The notes: generated by a model from the letters alone, not told the origin. Shown: positions 1-6,848, counted from the stretch's first letter. The stretch is 9,449 nt of DNA from Candidatus Omnitrophota bacterium (GCA_027065215.1 JAMOOT010000186.1:1-9449); one strand, 5' to 3'. Translations and numbers: made by a program.

Positions 1-2
1 TC

Positions 3-329
3 TTTGATTATCAGAGCAAATACACGAAGGGAAAGACCGATTATATAATCCCTGCACAGATTTCAGAAGAGTTAAGGGCCCAGGCAAAGTGTGCTGGCAG
101 AAGGGCTTATGATGAGTTAGGTTGTCGGGGATATGGCAGGGTAGATATGATTGTAGATTGGCAAGGTAGAATCGTGGTCTTGGAGGTCAACACCCTTCCT
201 GGAATGACTGAAACAAGTTTGCTGCCTATGGCCTGTAAGTATGAGGGATTGGGGTTTGAGGAGTTGTGTTATTTGTTGTGTAAGATGGTGGAAGAGAGGG
301 TGAATTATGGCTCGGAGAAAAAGGGATAA
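3..329 (+). CDS. ddl: D-alanine--D-alanine ligase, C-terminal part (5' truncated)
   Basis: This is the last 108 residues of a cytoplasmic ATP-grasp ligase that joins two D-alanines for peptidoglycan precursor synthesis. The reading frame is open from the window edge at base 3. It begins FDYQSKYTKGKTDYIIPA, which matches the Ddl segment around the conserved Y-x-x-K-Y and 'IPA' motifs. It continues through the family's C-terminal ATP-grasp signature EVNTLPGMTETSLLP, with the Glu codon at 183-185 and the Asn codon at 189-191. In characterised Ddl enzymes this Glu and Asn bind the catalytic Mg2+ ions, and the following PGMT-x-x-S loop contacts substrate. The N-terminal and central domains lie upstream of the window. 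The stop overlaps the start of ftsQ by 23 nt, the usual ddl-ftsQ arrangement of division/cell-wall clusters. The conserved motifs and the ftsQ neighbour make the call secure. Confidence 0.95.
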   Translation, partial: FDYQSKYTKGKTDYIIPAQISEELRAQAKCAGRRAYDELGCRGYGRVDMIVDWQGRIVVLEVNTLPGMTETSLLPMACKYEGLGFEELCYLLCKMVEERVNYGSEKKG

Positions 330-1074
330 GAAGGGCCTCCGTATACCAGCATGGGGCTTTGTTGTCCTTCGATGGTTGTTTTTTGTTGGAATCGCAGCGG
401 GTCTGGTTGCTGGGCTGATCTATTTTGCTGTTTTTGCCAATCCTATCTTTGATCTAAAAGAGATAGAGAGCAATGTATCACTCCCTTCGGGGGTGAAGGT
501 TAGTTTATACGGGAAAAATATATTCTTGATCAGTCTGTCAGATACTTATAATGCCTTGCAGAGTGCATTTCCATTTGCTAAACGCATTGTTTTAGTGCGG
601 AATCTCCCTAACAAGTTGACTATTCATGTGGATTTGAGGAAACCCATTATGTTTGTAAGACAAAGGGGCGTCATCTTCCCTATAGATGAGGACGGTTTTG
701 TTTTGAGGGCAAATATGTCCTTGCCGCGGGATGTAATAGAACTGAAGTTAGACCCAGAATTGCGATTAGAGGAAGGTATTATGTTAGATACTGAAGCGGT
801 TTATTCGGCAATTGCTTTGTGGAAGGCCCTGAAGAAGACAGGGTTATGGGATATTTTCGACTTTGAATACATAGATGCATATCAACCCTATGAATTAAGG
901 GTGAAGATTAGAAACGGTCCAGTCTGGAAACTGAGGGGAGGGAATTACGAAGAGAAATTAAGCCTCTTTAAGGAGCGATTGCTTGAATCTTTTCTTTCAG
1001 ATATGTCCAAGATGGGACCAGGCAGTTATGTTTTGTTTTTGGAGGATGGGACGATAACAGTAAATCCCACGTGA
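307..1074 (+). CDS. ftsQ: Cell division protein FtsQ (POTRA-domain, single-pass membrane protein)
   Basis: This 255-residue bitopic inner-membrane divisome protein has the FtsQ layout. A short basic cytoplasmic N-terminus (MARRKRDKKG) is followed by one transmembrane helix at about residues 17-44, then a periplasmic POTRA domain at about 45-115, where FDLKEIE opens the domain and RNLPNKLTIHVDLRKP is typical of the POTRA/FtsQ junction. A beta domain follows, with 'IFPIDEDGFVL' and the late segment ELRVKIRNGPVWKLRGG. In characterised bacteria FtsQ links early and late division proteins through FtsB and FtsL. The ATG at 307 has a purine-rich AGAGAGGG about 7 nt upstream and overlaps the end of ddl by 23 nt, suggesting translational coupling. 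The length is normal. Sequence identity to model FtsQ is low, as usual for this family, so the assignment rests on layout, motifs and position between ddl and ftsA. Confidence 0.9.
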   Translation: MARRKRDKKGLRIPAWGFVVLRWLFFVGIAAGLVAGLIYFAVFANPIFDLKEIESNVSLPSGVKVSLYGKNIFLISLSDTYNALQSAFPFAKRIVLVRNLPNKLTIHVDLRKPIMFVRQRGVIFPIDEDGFVLRANMSLPRDVIELKLDPELRLEEGIMLDTEAVYSAIALWKALKKTGLWDIFDFEYIDAYQPYELRVKIRNGPVWKLRGGNYEEKLSLFKERLLESFLSDMSKMGPGSYVLFLEDGTITVNPT

Positions 1075-1078
1075 TTAT

Positions 1079-2251
1079 ATGAGCGAGGTGTTTGTAGATA
1101 TAGGTTCCACTCGTGTAATTGTTGGCCGAGTCCCTGAAGAGGGCCTACCAACTTTTTCTGTGTTTCCTATGGAACGGAAAGAGGAAGGTAGAGAAGAGGA
1201 CGAATTAAGAGCAACATTACTTAAGGGGCGGGCGCAGTTGGGAAAAGATTTCTGCCCGAAAAAGGTTTGGCTTATCTTGGGTTTGGGACAGGTAAATGTT
1301 GAGAGGCGAAAAGAGACATTGTGCCTTTCCTCGAAAAAAAGGGTTGCTATTGGGCCGAAGCACATAACAAGGATGCATTTAACCTTATTGAGTCGAATTT
1401 TAAATGACGGCCTTTGGTTTGTAACAAGTGAATTGGGAAGTATTGATCTGGATGGTATAGAATATTTTCATTTCCCTCGAGATAAAAGGATATTCGCCCA
1501 TACAATTGGGTTAAATGAGTTCGTGTTTTGTTTGAAAAGGGAAAAGGTTTCAAGAGTAAGGGAGGTTTTCCGCTCTTTGGGCCTAAGGATAAAGGGTGTC
1601 CTTGTGCGGGAGTTATTGGTGTCAAAGGCATGTTTTTCGTCAAGAGAGAGGGAAAACGGGGCAATCCTTATTGATATAGGATTTAATCAATCCAGTCTTA
1701 TCTTTTGGAAACAGCAAAGATTATTAGGGGTGAAGGTGTTCCCTTATGGGGGTAGGGATATTACCAGTTCTATCATGAAGGAGTTTGGAGTTCCGTTTGT
1801 GGTGGCAGAGGCATTGAAACGAAGATTTATTGATGTGGAATCCCTTTCATTGGATAACGGTGCTGTACGGGTAGATGTCCAAAGTAGGCGATATGAGGTC
1901 CCAAAACAGAAATTATCTCAGGTGGTACACGAATGTGTGGAATCTATTCTTAGAGAAATACGAGATCATATGTTCACTTGGCAGGTTAGTTTGGATGATG
2001 TAGTTTTGGGTCTTACAGGGGGAGTTTGTGCCATGGATGGTGTAGTAGAATCTACCGAAAGGATATTTTCTATGCCTACTAAGATGGCTTTTTGTAGAAA
2101 CCAGTCTTGCATATTTTCTGCTACGAGTAGTCCGTATGGTCTTATTGCAGGTGCATTTTGGCAGTTTAGTGAAGGGAAGGTGGGGTTCCCTAAGCTATCT
2201 TGGTCAGAACGGATTTGGTTAGCATTACGGGATGTCTGGGAATTCTTCTGA
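1079..2251 (+). CDS. ftsA: Divergent FtsA-like actin-fold cell division protein
   Basis: This 390-residue protein of the FtsA/actin superfamily tethers FtsZ filaments to the membrane in known bacteria. The N-terminal phosphate-1 loop reads VDIGSTR (D7, G9). A segment like the FtsA SHS2 (1C) subdomain follows. The phosphate-2 motif is IDIGFNQSS (D199, G201), the line VFPYGGRDIT resembles the family's IPxGGxxIT, and an adenosine-type motif GLTGGV includes G314-G315. The last residues, WSERIWLALRDVWEFF, look like the amphipathic membrane-targeting helix of FtsA. The phosphate-2 loop lacks the GGGT run of ordinary FtsA, so the protein is diverged and nucleotide binding may differ. It starts 4 nt after ftsQ without an obvious Shine-Dalgarno sequence, implying coupling, and overlaps the next gene by 20 nt. 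ftsZ does not follow. A PilM-like or other actin-fold protein is possible, but position and the C-terminal helix favour FtsA. Confidence 0.8.
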   Translation: MSEVFVDIGSTRVIVGRVPEEGLPTFSVFPMERKEEGREEDELRATLLKGRAQLGKDFCPKKVWLILGLGQVNVERRKETLCLSSKKRVAIGPKHITRMHLTLLSRILNDGLWFVTSELGSIDLDGIEYFHFPRDKRIFAHTIGLNEFVFCLKREKVSRVREVFRSLGLRIKGVLVRELLVSKACFSSRERENGAILIDIGFNQSSLIFWKQQRLLGVKVFPYGGRDITSSIMKEFGVPFVVAEALKRRFIDVESLSLDNGAVRVDVQSRRYEVPKQKLSQVVHECVESILREIRDHMFTWQVSLDDVVLGLTGGVCAMDGVVESTERIFSMPTKMAFCRNQSCIFSATSSPYGLIAGAFWQFSEGKVGFPKLSWSERIWLALRDVWEFF

Positions 2252-2546
2252 GACACAGAAAGCGTTTACTGAATTTGAGCGGGCAGTCTATAGGGAAGTC
2301 CTGAAGATTCCCTTAGGTGAGGTTCGGACGTATTCGGATATTGCAAGGGCTATTGGTCGACCTAAGGCGGTTAGGGCTGTGGGGCAGGCATTAAAAAAGA
2401 ATCCGTTCCCTATATTTATTCCCTGTCATCGGGTTGTAGGGAAAAAGGGCTTGGGGGGATTTTCTAAGGGTGTAGAGAAAAAAAAGAGGTTGTTGGAGTT
2501 CGAGAGAAAAATAAAGGAGATAGTCTATGGCAGTAACCTATCGTAA
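2232..2546 (+). CDS. Minimal methylated-DNA--protein-cysteine methyltransferase (MGMT/Ogt C-terminal domain)
   Basis: This 104-residue protein consists almost only of the DNA-binding/active-site domain of O6-alkylguanine-DNA alkyltransferases, suicide enzymes that move an alkyl group from damaged guanine to their own cysteine. The helix-turn-helix region reads GEVRTYSDIARAIGRP, the arginine-finger segment is RAVGQAL, and the active-site motif is PCHRV with the acceptor cysteine at residue 65. The closing motif GGFSKGVEKKKRLLEFE matches the family's GGY-x-GG-x-x-RK-x-x-LL-x-x-E. The N-terminal RNase H-like domain of full-length Ada-C/Ogt (about 160-180 residues in all) is absent. Because the Cys is present it is not an alkyltransferase-like (ATL) protein, in which that residue is replaced. 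It overlaps ftsA by 20 nt and purM by 20 nt, so it is probably translated by coupling; its own Shine-Dalgarno sequence is weak. The symbol is left blank because ogt and ada cannot be told apart for such a short form. Confidence 0.9.
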   Translation: MSGNSSETQKAFTEFERAVYREVLKIPLGEVRTYSDIARAIGRPKAVRAVGQALKKNPFPIFIPCHRVVGKKGLGGFSKGVEKKKRLLEFERKIKEIVYGSNLS

Positions 2547-3492
2547 GGCGGGAGTTGATGTGAGAAAGGCCGAGCAGGTTGTTGGTTTTTTGAAACAAAA
2601 GGTGAGATTAGATAATGGATTTGGCGCTTTGTTTCCTATGCCTAAGGGATATAACTCTCCAATATTAGTCTCTTCAGCGGATGGTGTAGGTACAAAGTTA
2701 AAGATAGCCTTTCTTTGTGGCAAACATGATAGCGTTGGAATTGATTTGGTCGCAATGAATGTAAACGATATTCTCTGTCGAGGGGCAAAACCATTGTTTT
2801 TTTTGGATTACATTGCCACAGGGAAATTGGATCTGCGTGTAAGCAAGGCGGTCTTGTCAGGTGTTATTAAGGGATGTGAAGAGGCAGGTTGTAAATTGGT
2901 TGGGGGGGAGACCGCTGAGATGCCGGGATTTTATCCTCAGGGTGAATATGAGTTGGCAGGGTTTTGCGTTGGGGTAGTTGAAAAAGATAACTTATTGCCG
3001 CGGACAAAAAAGATAAAAGAAGGAGATGTTGTTATCGGGTTAGCATCTTCTGGGTTGCATAGCAATGGGTTTTCTTTGGTGAGGAAGGTTTTTAGCGAAG
3101 AGGAACTAAAGAAGAGAAGCCGAGAATTGCTTACCCCAACCAGGATATATGTTCGGGACATACTTCGGTTACTAAGGAAGAACCGGTCTATAAAGCAGAT
3201 TGCACATATTACTGGAGGAGGGTTTCCGTTAAAAGCAGTTAAGGGCCTTCCGGATGGATTGACGCTAAGGATAGATTTAAACTCTTGGCCTATACCAGAA
3301 CTCTTTTTGGAGATTAAAAGGAGGGCGAAATTGGACAACTGGCAGGCCTTTTCCACTTTCAATATGGGAATCGGTTTGATATTGATTGTTGATGCGCGTA
3401 GTGCGGATTTAATTCTAAGAGATTTACGGTCTTGCCCCGCATGGGTGATAGGGAAGGTTGTTAGGGGGAGGAAGATGCGGTTAAGGGGGTAG
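2527..3492 (+). CDS. purM: Phosphoribosylformylglycinamidine cyclo-ligase (AIR synthetase)
   Basis: PurM closes the imidazole ring of the purine precursor, converting FGAM to AIR with ATP, in the cytoplasm. Family motifs run in order: YRKAGVDV at the N-terminus; SSADGVGTKLKIAF (nucleotide/phosphate-binding region); DLVAMNVNDILCRGAKPLFF; GGETAEMPGFY; GLASSGLHSNGFSLVR; LLTPTRIYV; HITGGGFP; and NMGIGL near the end. All the diagnostic glycine-rich motifs are intact. At 321 residues it is slightly shorter than the usual length of about 340-350, mainly at the C-terminus. The ATG at 2527 has a good AAGGAG 7 nt upstream and overlaps the preceding alkyltransferase by 20 nt. No other purine genes are in the window, so this is a lone pur gene inside a mixed operon. 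The coding sequence contains a T8 run at 2797-2804 and a G7 run at 2902-2908, and the frame is intact across both. Confidence 0.97.
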   Translation: MAVTYRKAGVDVRKAEQVVGFLKQKVRLDNGFGALFPMPKGYNSPILVSSADGVGTKLKIAFLCGKHDSVGIDLVAMNVNDILCRGAKPLFFLDYIATGKLDLRVSKAVLSGVIKGCEEAGCKLVGGETAEMPGFYPQGEYELAGFCVGVVEKDNLLPRTKKIKEGDVVIGLASSGLHSNGFSLVRKVFSEEELKKRSRELLTPTRIYVRDILRLLRKNRSIKQIAHITGGGFPLKAVKGLPDGLTLRIDLNSWPIPELFLEIKRRAKLDNWQAFSTFNMGIGLILIVDARSADLILRDLRSCPAWVIGKVVRGRKMRLRG

Positions 3493-3494
3493 TT

Positions 3495-5246
3495 TTGTCC
3501 GCTCGTTGGGCAGTACTCCTTCTGGGGGGGGTGATATGGGTCGGGATTCCATCTATATCTCTGGCCAAAGAGGTGGATTTAGGCCGAATTGAGATCTCCC
3601 CTTCCCGTGTTGAGGTGTTGGATAATCGATCATTTCTTTCTTGGACGGTATGGCAGGGAATCTGTCCCTATGGTGATGATGTTGCATCTTTGCTTCAGGG
3701 CCTATCGCAGTTGTCATTGGATGTGGGTAGGGGAAGTGAGGGGGTTGTTTCCTTGGCAGTAGATGGATTCTCCCCACGACAGAGTTTAATAATGGTGGAT
3801 GGAATACCGTTGAATAGTATAGCCAGTGGTCAGTTTAATATCAATCGATTGCCCTCGAGCGCAATGCAAGAGGTTAGGTTACTTCCTGGGTCAATGTCTT
3901 ATCTGTGGGATAGTGGATTAGGTGGTGTGGTTAATTTTTCTTTGGGAGTGGATAGGCCAGGGGTAGAGGTCTATGGCCAACGATTTGGTGGATGGGGCAG
4001 CTCTTTGGCGTTGAAGGGAGGATGTTGGGAGGGGTTGGTGGAATTAGGTCAGGCCTATCAAGATATTGATTGGAAAGATAGGGACTGGGAGAAAGGCTTT
4101 TTTAAATTGAGAGGCGAGGAATGGGCTCTCTTTTCCCTATTTTATTCCGGCGAGATTAATTCAGGTGTTTTCCCTGACGATTCTTGGGAAAGAGATCGCT
4201 ACAATGGTGTTGCGGTTAGCCTTAGGCATCATCTCCAGATAGATGGATGGGAAGGACAATTACGTTGGGTTTTTCTCTCGGATTCTACCAAAGTGGAGAA
4301 TTTTCTTTCTCCTGAATCAAAAGTTCCGTACCAAAGGATATGGACAAAATTTTATCGAAGCGGACTTTGGGTAGATGCTTCTCGTTGGTTGACCGAGGAT
4401 CTGTTTCTCTTTGCTGGGGGAGATGTGGAGGGTTATAAACTCTTTTCTTATTATCTCTCACGGCATAGAGGGACAGGGAAGGTACATGGATTTATTAACC
4501 TCTCCTGGTATACGGGTGACGAATCTTTTTGGATCATAGGTGCAGCCTGTTCTTATACCCCAGCCTATGGGACATCTCTAAGTGGACAGGTGATGTTCAA
4601 TTGGGGTGGTTTTCATATTGGAGTTTCCCGGGCAGTTTCCTCCCCCCCTTTGCTGTGGAGATATTATGATGAATCCATTTCAGGGGTGGCAGGCAATCCA
4701 GATATAGAACAAGAAAGGTCCTGGCGGTTGGATGTAGATCAAAAATGGGATTTGGGCTGGAGTTCAGTTCGTTTATTTGGGGCAGTGTCTTGGATAGAGA
4801 ATGCTATAGGTGTGGATAGAATTGGCTCAAGTTATGTGATGCGCAACTATAAGGAATTCAAAGAAGAGAAAATTGGACTGCAATGGAATGGTGTTTGGGG
4901 CACGATTGATTGGCAGGCCTTTGTAGATCTCCATCGTCTATACGACAGAGAGAATCATTGTGAGCGGAGAGGGGTTATTAAGGATAGAGAGGGTATATTA
5001 CTTCGAGTGGAACTTGGGAGAGGAATCTTTTGGGCTATGAAGATTTGGAGACAGGATTTGTTAATGAATCCTTTGTATCAGACAAGAGATGGCAAGGTTA
5101 TTGTTGATTTAGATCTTGTTAAGGAATTCAAGTTTGGGAAAATATTCTTAAGGATTAACAATTTGTTTGAATCAGATTTTTGGCAGGATGAATATTATCC
5201 AGTGGATAAGGGGCGATGGGAGATAGGTTTAAAAATACATTGGTAG
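3495..5246 (+). CDS. TonB-dependent outer-membrane receptor, BtuB/siderophore-receptor type
   Basis: This 583-residue protein has a secretion signal: hydrophobic residues 5-23, then likely cleavage after SLA near residue 24. Residues about 27-37 (VDLGRIEISPSR) resemble the TonB-box/plug entry of TonB-dependent receptors ('...I-x-V-x-x-x-R'). The plug domain at about 40-150 shows the hallmark LIMVDGIPLNS, a segment INRLPSSAMQEVRLLPGSMS, and LWDSGLGGVVNFSL, matching the family's 'IP-x-x-x-I-x-x-I-E-V-x-x-G-x-x-S-x-x-Y-G-x-x-A-x-G-G-V-I-N'. The rest is an aromatic-rich beta barrel ending in INNLFESDF...GRWEIGLKIHW, the expected C-terminal strand ending in an aromatic residue. Such receptors import chelated metals, cobalamin or other scarce ligands using energy from TonB. 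The ligand cannot be read from sequence. The first possible start is TTG at 3495, just after an in-frame stop at 3462, with GGGGG 5-9 nt upstream. It lies 2 nt after purM and overlaps the next gene by 31 nt. It is short for the family. Confidence 0.87.
   Translation: MSARWAVLLLGGVIWVGIPSISLAKEVDLGRIEISPSRVEVLDNRSFLSWTVWQGICPYGDDVASLLQGLSQLSLDVGRGSEGVVSLAVDGFSPRQSLIMVDGIPLNSIASGQFNINRLPSSAMQEVRLLPGSMSYLWDSGLGGVVNFSLGVDRPGVEVYGQRFGGWGSSLALKGGCWEGLVELGQAYQDIDWKDRDWEKGFFKLRGEEWALFSLFYSGEINSGVFPDDSWERDRYNGVAVSLRHHLQIDGWEGQLRWVFLSDSTKVENFLSPESKVPYQRIWTKFYRSGLWVDASRWLTEDLFLFAGGDVEGYKLFSYYLSRHRGTGKVHGFINLSWYTGDESFWIIGAACSYTPAYGTSLSGQVMFNWGGFHIGVSRAVSSPPLLWRYYDESISGVAGNPDIEQERSWRLDVDQKWDLGWSSVRLFGAVSWIENAIGVDRIGSSYVMRNYKEFKEEKIGLQWNGVWGTIDWQAFVDLHRLYDRENHCERRGVIKDREGILLRVELGRGIFWAMKIWRQDLLMNPLYQTRDGKVIVDLDLVKEFKFGKIFLRINNLFESDFWQDEYYPVDKGRWEIGLKIHW
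3524..3531 (+). repeat. G8 homopolymer in the signal-peptide region of the TonB receptor gene
   Basis: Eight consecutive G residues lie 30-37 bases into the receptor gene, inside the codons for Leu-Gly-Gly-Val of the signal peptide. A one-base slip would shift the frame before the mature protein begins. Tracts of this kind at the 5' ends of surface-receptor genes are known contingency loci in some bacteria. Here the tract is only moderately long and the frame is intact in this copy. Confidence 0.45.
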
Positions 5247-6679
5247 TTGGATTGCTTTGTCTATCTGGATTCTTGATGGGTTTTTCTTTTTGGACATCGG
5301 AGAAGGTAGATCTAACATGGGGAATTGTTGGCGATCCCCCAAGAAGTTTGGATCCGATAAGAGATCTCTCTAACAGGGGAAGGGTATATAGCCGGGCGTT
5401 GTTCAGTTCGCTTTATGAATCGCGGTGCGGGAAGTTGGTTCCGTTATTGGTGGAGTATGAGAGAAAGATTTCCAATCGAGTAGTAGTCTTGGGATTGAGG
5501 AGGGGAGTTCGGTTCCATAATGGTCGGGAGTTGATAGCCGATGATGTGGTCTTTTCGATGCATTATCTATTTGAGATGTCTAAAGGAAATGCATTTCAAA
5601 AGGTCTTTGGCTCGAAGATAAAGGATGTCAGAGTAAGATCTCGATATGAATTGGAGATAGAACTCTCACCCATCCGTATGGATTTTCGCAAGACCCTGTT
5701 GTTTCCTATATTGCCTAAGAAAGAGGTCCTTTCTGAGGGAGTAGAATTCTGGCAACACCCTATTGGTTCTGGGCCATTTAGGTTTGATAAGTGGACAAAA
5801 GATGAGATTGTTTTGGTTAGAAACGAGAAGTACTTTGGGGGAGTACCTAAGATAAAGCGGTTGAGAATAAGATTTTTTTCATCGCAAGTAGCGTTGTTAT
5901 CGGCCATATTGGCAGGTAAAGTTCAAGTGACAGTAAGTATCCCTTGCCGCTATTGTAATATTGTTGGTGATCTTAAGGGAGTTGATGTTGAGAGGACACC
6001 AGATTTGCGAGCGTGGGCCCTTGTTTGGGTGGGAAAGGGAGAACCACCGGGTTGGTTTAGGTGGATGAAGTTTTTGTTTTCTGAGAAAGACATTAAGAGT
6101 GTGGCATGTATCTATAGATGGTTGGCACTAAGGACTAATCCTGACCGTTTTGTTTCCTTGATGGAGGAAGATGGTTGGAAGAAGAGAAATGGGTTTTGGG
6201 AGAAAGATGGGAGAGGCTTGATCGTTTCTATTTACCTGTTTTCAATGCTTAAGGATGAGTTATGGCCGTTAGCAGTGGTAAAAAAACTGCGCGCCTCAGG
6301 GATATTGGCCAGGATAGTGTCTTCTCCAAGAGAGGCGAATGTGTTTATTGGACCAATTCTTTGGTTGGGTAATCAGGAGGATAGGGTTCTGGATTTGCTT
6401 TACTTGAATATGAAGGCCCAGCAGTTGTTCGATAGACCGATACTTTCACATCAAGAAAATAATCAGTTGATAAATTTTTTTTGGGGGGAAGAATCTGTTA
6501 AAAGAATTCCATGGTTGCTTCGGACTATTTATTTGCGGCGCTTCATATTCCTTTTTGTTCCGCAGAGGTTTTCTATGAGAAGAAATGGATTGAGAGTTGA
6601 ACAAGGGTGTTCTTTTTATGAAATGACCTCTTCTTGTTTACCCAAAATTGAGTGGGAACAAGTAAAAGAAAGGAGGTGA
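5216..6679 (+). CDS. Family-5 extracellular solute-binding protein (oligopeptide/nickel-type, OppA/NikA fold)
   Basis: This 487-residue protein has an N-terminal hydrophobic signal/anchor at about residues 8-27. There is no clear lipobox, since Cys15 lacks the preceding [Ala/Gly/Ser] context. The rest shows the bacterial solute-binding protein family 5 pattern. An early WGIVGDPPRSLDP matches the family's 'x-x-x-x-P-x-x-L-D-P'; RRGVRFHNGRELIADDVVFS matches 'L-R-x-G-V-x-F-x-x-G-x-x-x-x-A-x-D-V-x-F-S'; HPIGSGPFRFDKW matches 'P-x-G-x-G-P-Y-x-x-x-x-W'. Family members bind peptides, nickel or metal-chelate complexes in the periplasm and hand them to an ABC importer. No importer permease or ATPase is in the window, so it is an orphan here. 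The ATG at 5216 overlaps the receptor gene by 31 nt. Its stop TGA lies within the Shine-Dalgarno sequence of the following 39-codon gene. It may deliver to an importer encoded elsewhere, or may have been recruited for another role. Confidence 0.87.
   Translation: MGDRFKNTLVVGLLCLSGFLMGFSFWTSEKVDLTWGIVGDPPRSLDPIRDLSNRGRVYSRALFSSLYESRCGKLVPLLVEYERKISNRVVVLGLRRGVRFHNGRELIADDVVFSMHYLFEMSKGNAFQKVFGSKIKDVRVRSRYELEIELSPIRMDFRKTLLFPILPKKEVLSEGVEFWQHPIGSGPFRFDKWTKDEIVLVRNEKYFGGVPKIKRLRIRFFSSQVALLSAILAGKVQVTVSIPCRYCNIVGDLKGVDVERTPDLRAWALVWVGKGEPPGWFRWMKFLFSEKDIKSVACIYRWLALRTNPDRFVSLMEEDGWKKRNGFWEKDGRGLIVSIYLFSMLKDELWPLAVVKKLRASGILARIVSSPREANVFIGPILWLGNQEDRVLDLLYLNMKAQQLFDRPILSHQENNQLINFFWGEESVKRIPWLLRTIYLRRFIFLFVPQRFSMRRNGLRVEQGCSFYEMTSSCLPKIEWEQVKERR
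6671..6678 (+). promoter_or_regulatory. Very strong ribosome binding site for the small precursor gene
   Basis: AGGAGGTG lies 5 nt before the ATG at 6684 and is complementary to the core of the 16S rRNA 3' end. It is the strongest Shine-Dalgarno match I saw before any gene in the window. It overlaps the last codons and stop of the solute-binding protein gene, which supports the short downstream reading frame being a real, highly translated gene. Confidence 0.8.
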
Positions 6680-6683
6680 GAGC

Positions 6684-6803
6684 ATGGTAGAAGTCATCAA
6701 ACCAGCAGTGGATCTCTTGTCCGTGGACCCGGCTCATTGGTGTTGCTGGCCACCTGGCACAGAGATAGGGAGATTGTGGAATCCAGATGAAGAAGAGGAG
6801 TAA
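6684..6803 (+). CDS. Putative RiPP precursor peptide (39 residues), family not recognised
   Basis: This short gene begins at ATG 6684 and ends at TAA 6801-6803. It begins MVEVIKPAVDLLSVDPA, a plausible leader. It then has HWCCWPPG (His18, Trp19, Cys20, Cys21, Trp22, Pro23, Pro24), GRLWNPD (Trp32) and a tail of four Glu. There is no transmembrane segment and no Gly-Gly leader-cleavage site. Support for it being real: a near-perfect Shine-Dalgarno sequence, a 4-nt gap from the upstream gene, a radical SAM/SPASM maturase of the peptide-modifying type directly downstream, then an ABC exporter. Known radical SAM/SPASM maturases make thioether links from Cys or carbon-carbon links involving Trp or other side chains. 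Both kinds of acceptor are present here, and the chemistry cannot be told from sequence. The two adjacent Cys plus His and an acidic tail could also bind metal or form a disulfide. It fits no RiPP precursor family I know. Alternative: an unrelated small protein. Confidence 0.72.
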   Translation: MVEVIKPAVDLLSVDPAHWCCWPPGTEIGRLWNPDEEEE

Positions 6804-6810
6804 TGTGATA

Positions 6811-6839
6811 GTGGAGGTGCCATTAGATGGCACCTCCGC
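6811..6839 (+). promoter_or_regulatory. Intergenic RNA hairpin between precursor and maturase genes
   Basis: A perfect 11-bp stem pairs GGAGGTGCCAT (6813-6823) with ATGGCACCTCC (6827-6837) across a 3-nt TAG loop. It is extended by a G-U pair and a G-C pair to 6811 and 6839. The following bases ACTTTATTTC are not a run of T, so it is not a canonical intrinsic terminator. It starts 8 nt after the precursor stop. In RiPP operons a structure here often lowers downstream expression or protects the 5' part of the message, so that precursor exceeds enzyme; that role is inferred. The 3' arm can also pair with the maturase ribosome binding site. Confidence 0.75.
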
Positions 6840-6848
6840 ACTTTATTT

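Noticed and set aside
1075..1664. Minus-strand open frames opposite ftsA
   Set aside because: They are antisense to a gene with clear family motifs, have no ribosome binding site or recognisable domains, and follow from the codon bias of the + strand.
6475..6488. T8 followed by G6 near the 3' end of the binding-protein gene as a frameshift or sequencing error
   Set aside because: The frame continues to a stop that fits the tight spacing to the next gene, so there is no sign of a broken gene. A slip here would only alter the last 65 or so residues.
6597..6624. Possible promoter (TTGAAC with TATGAA) ahead of the precursor gene
   Set aside because: The spacing is 14 nt, too short for a standard sigma-70 promoter, and it lies inside a coding region in AT-rich sequence where such matches occur by chance.
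6811..6848. The hairpin as an intrinsic terminator ending the precursor transcript
   Set aside because: The stem is strong, but the following bases (ACTTTATTTC) lack a continuous T run, and the maturase ribosome binding site begins 10 nt later. Partial attenuation remains possible.
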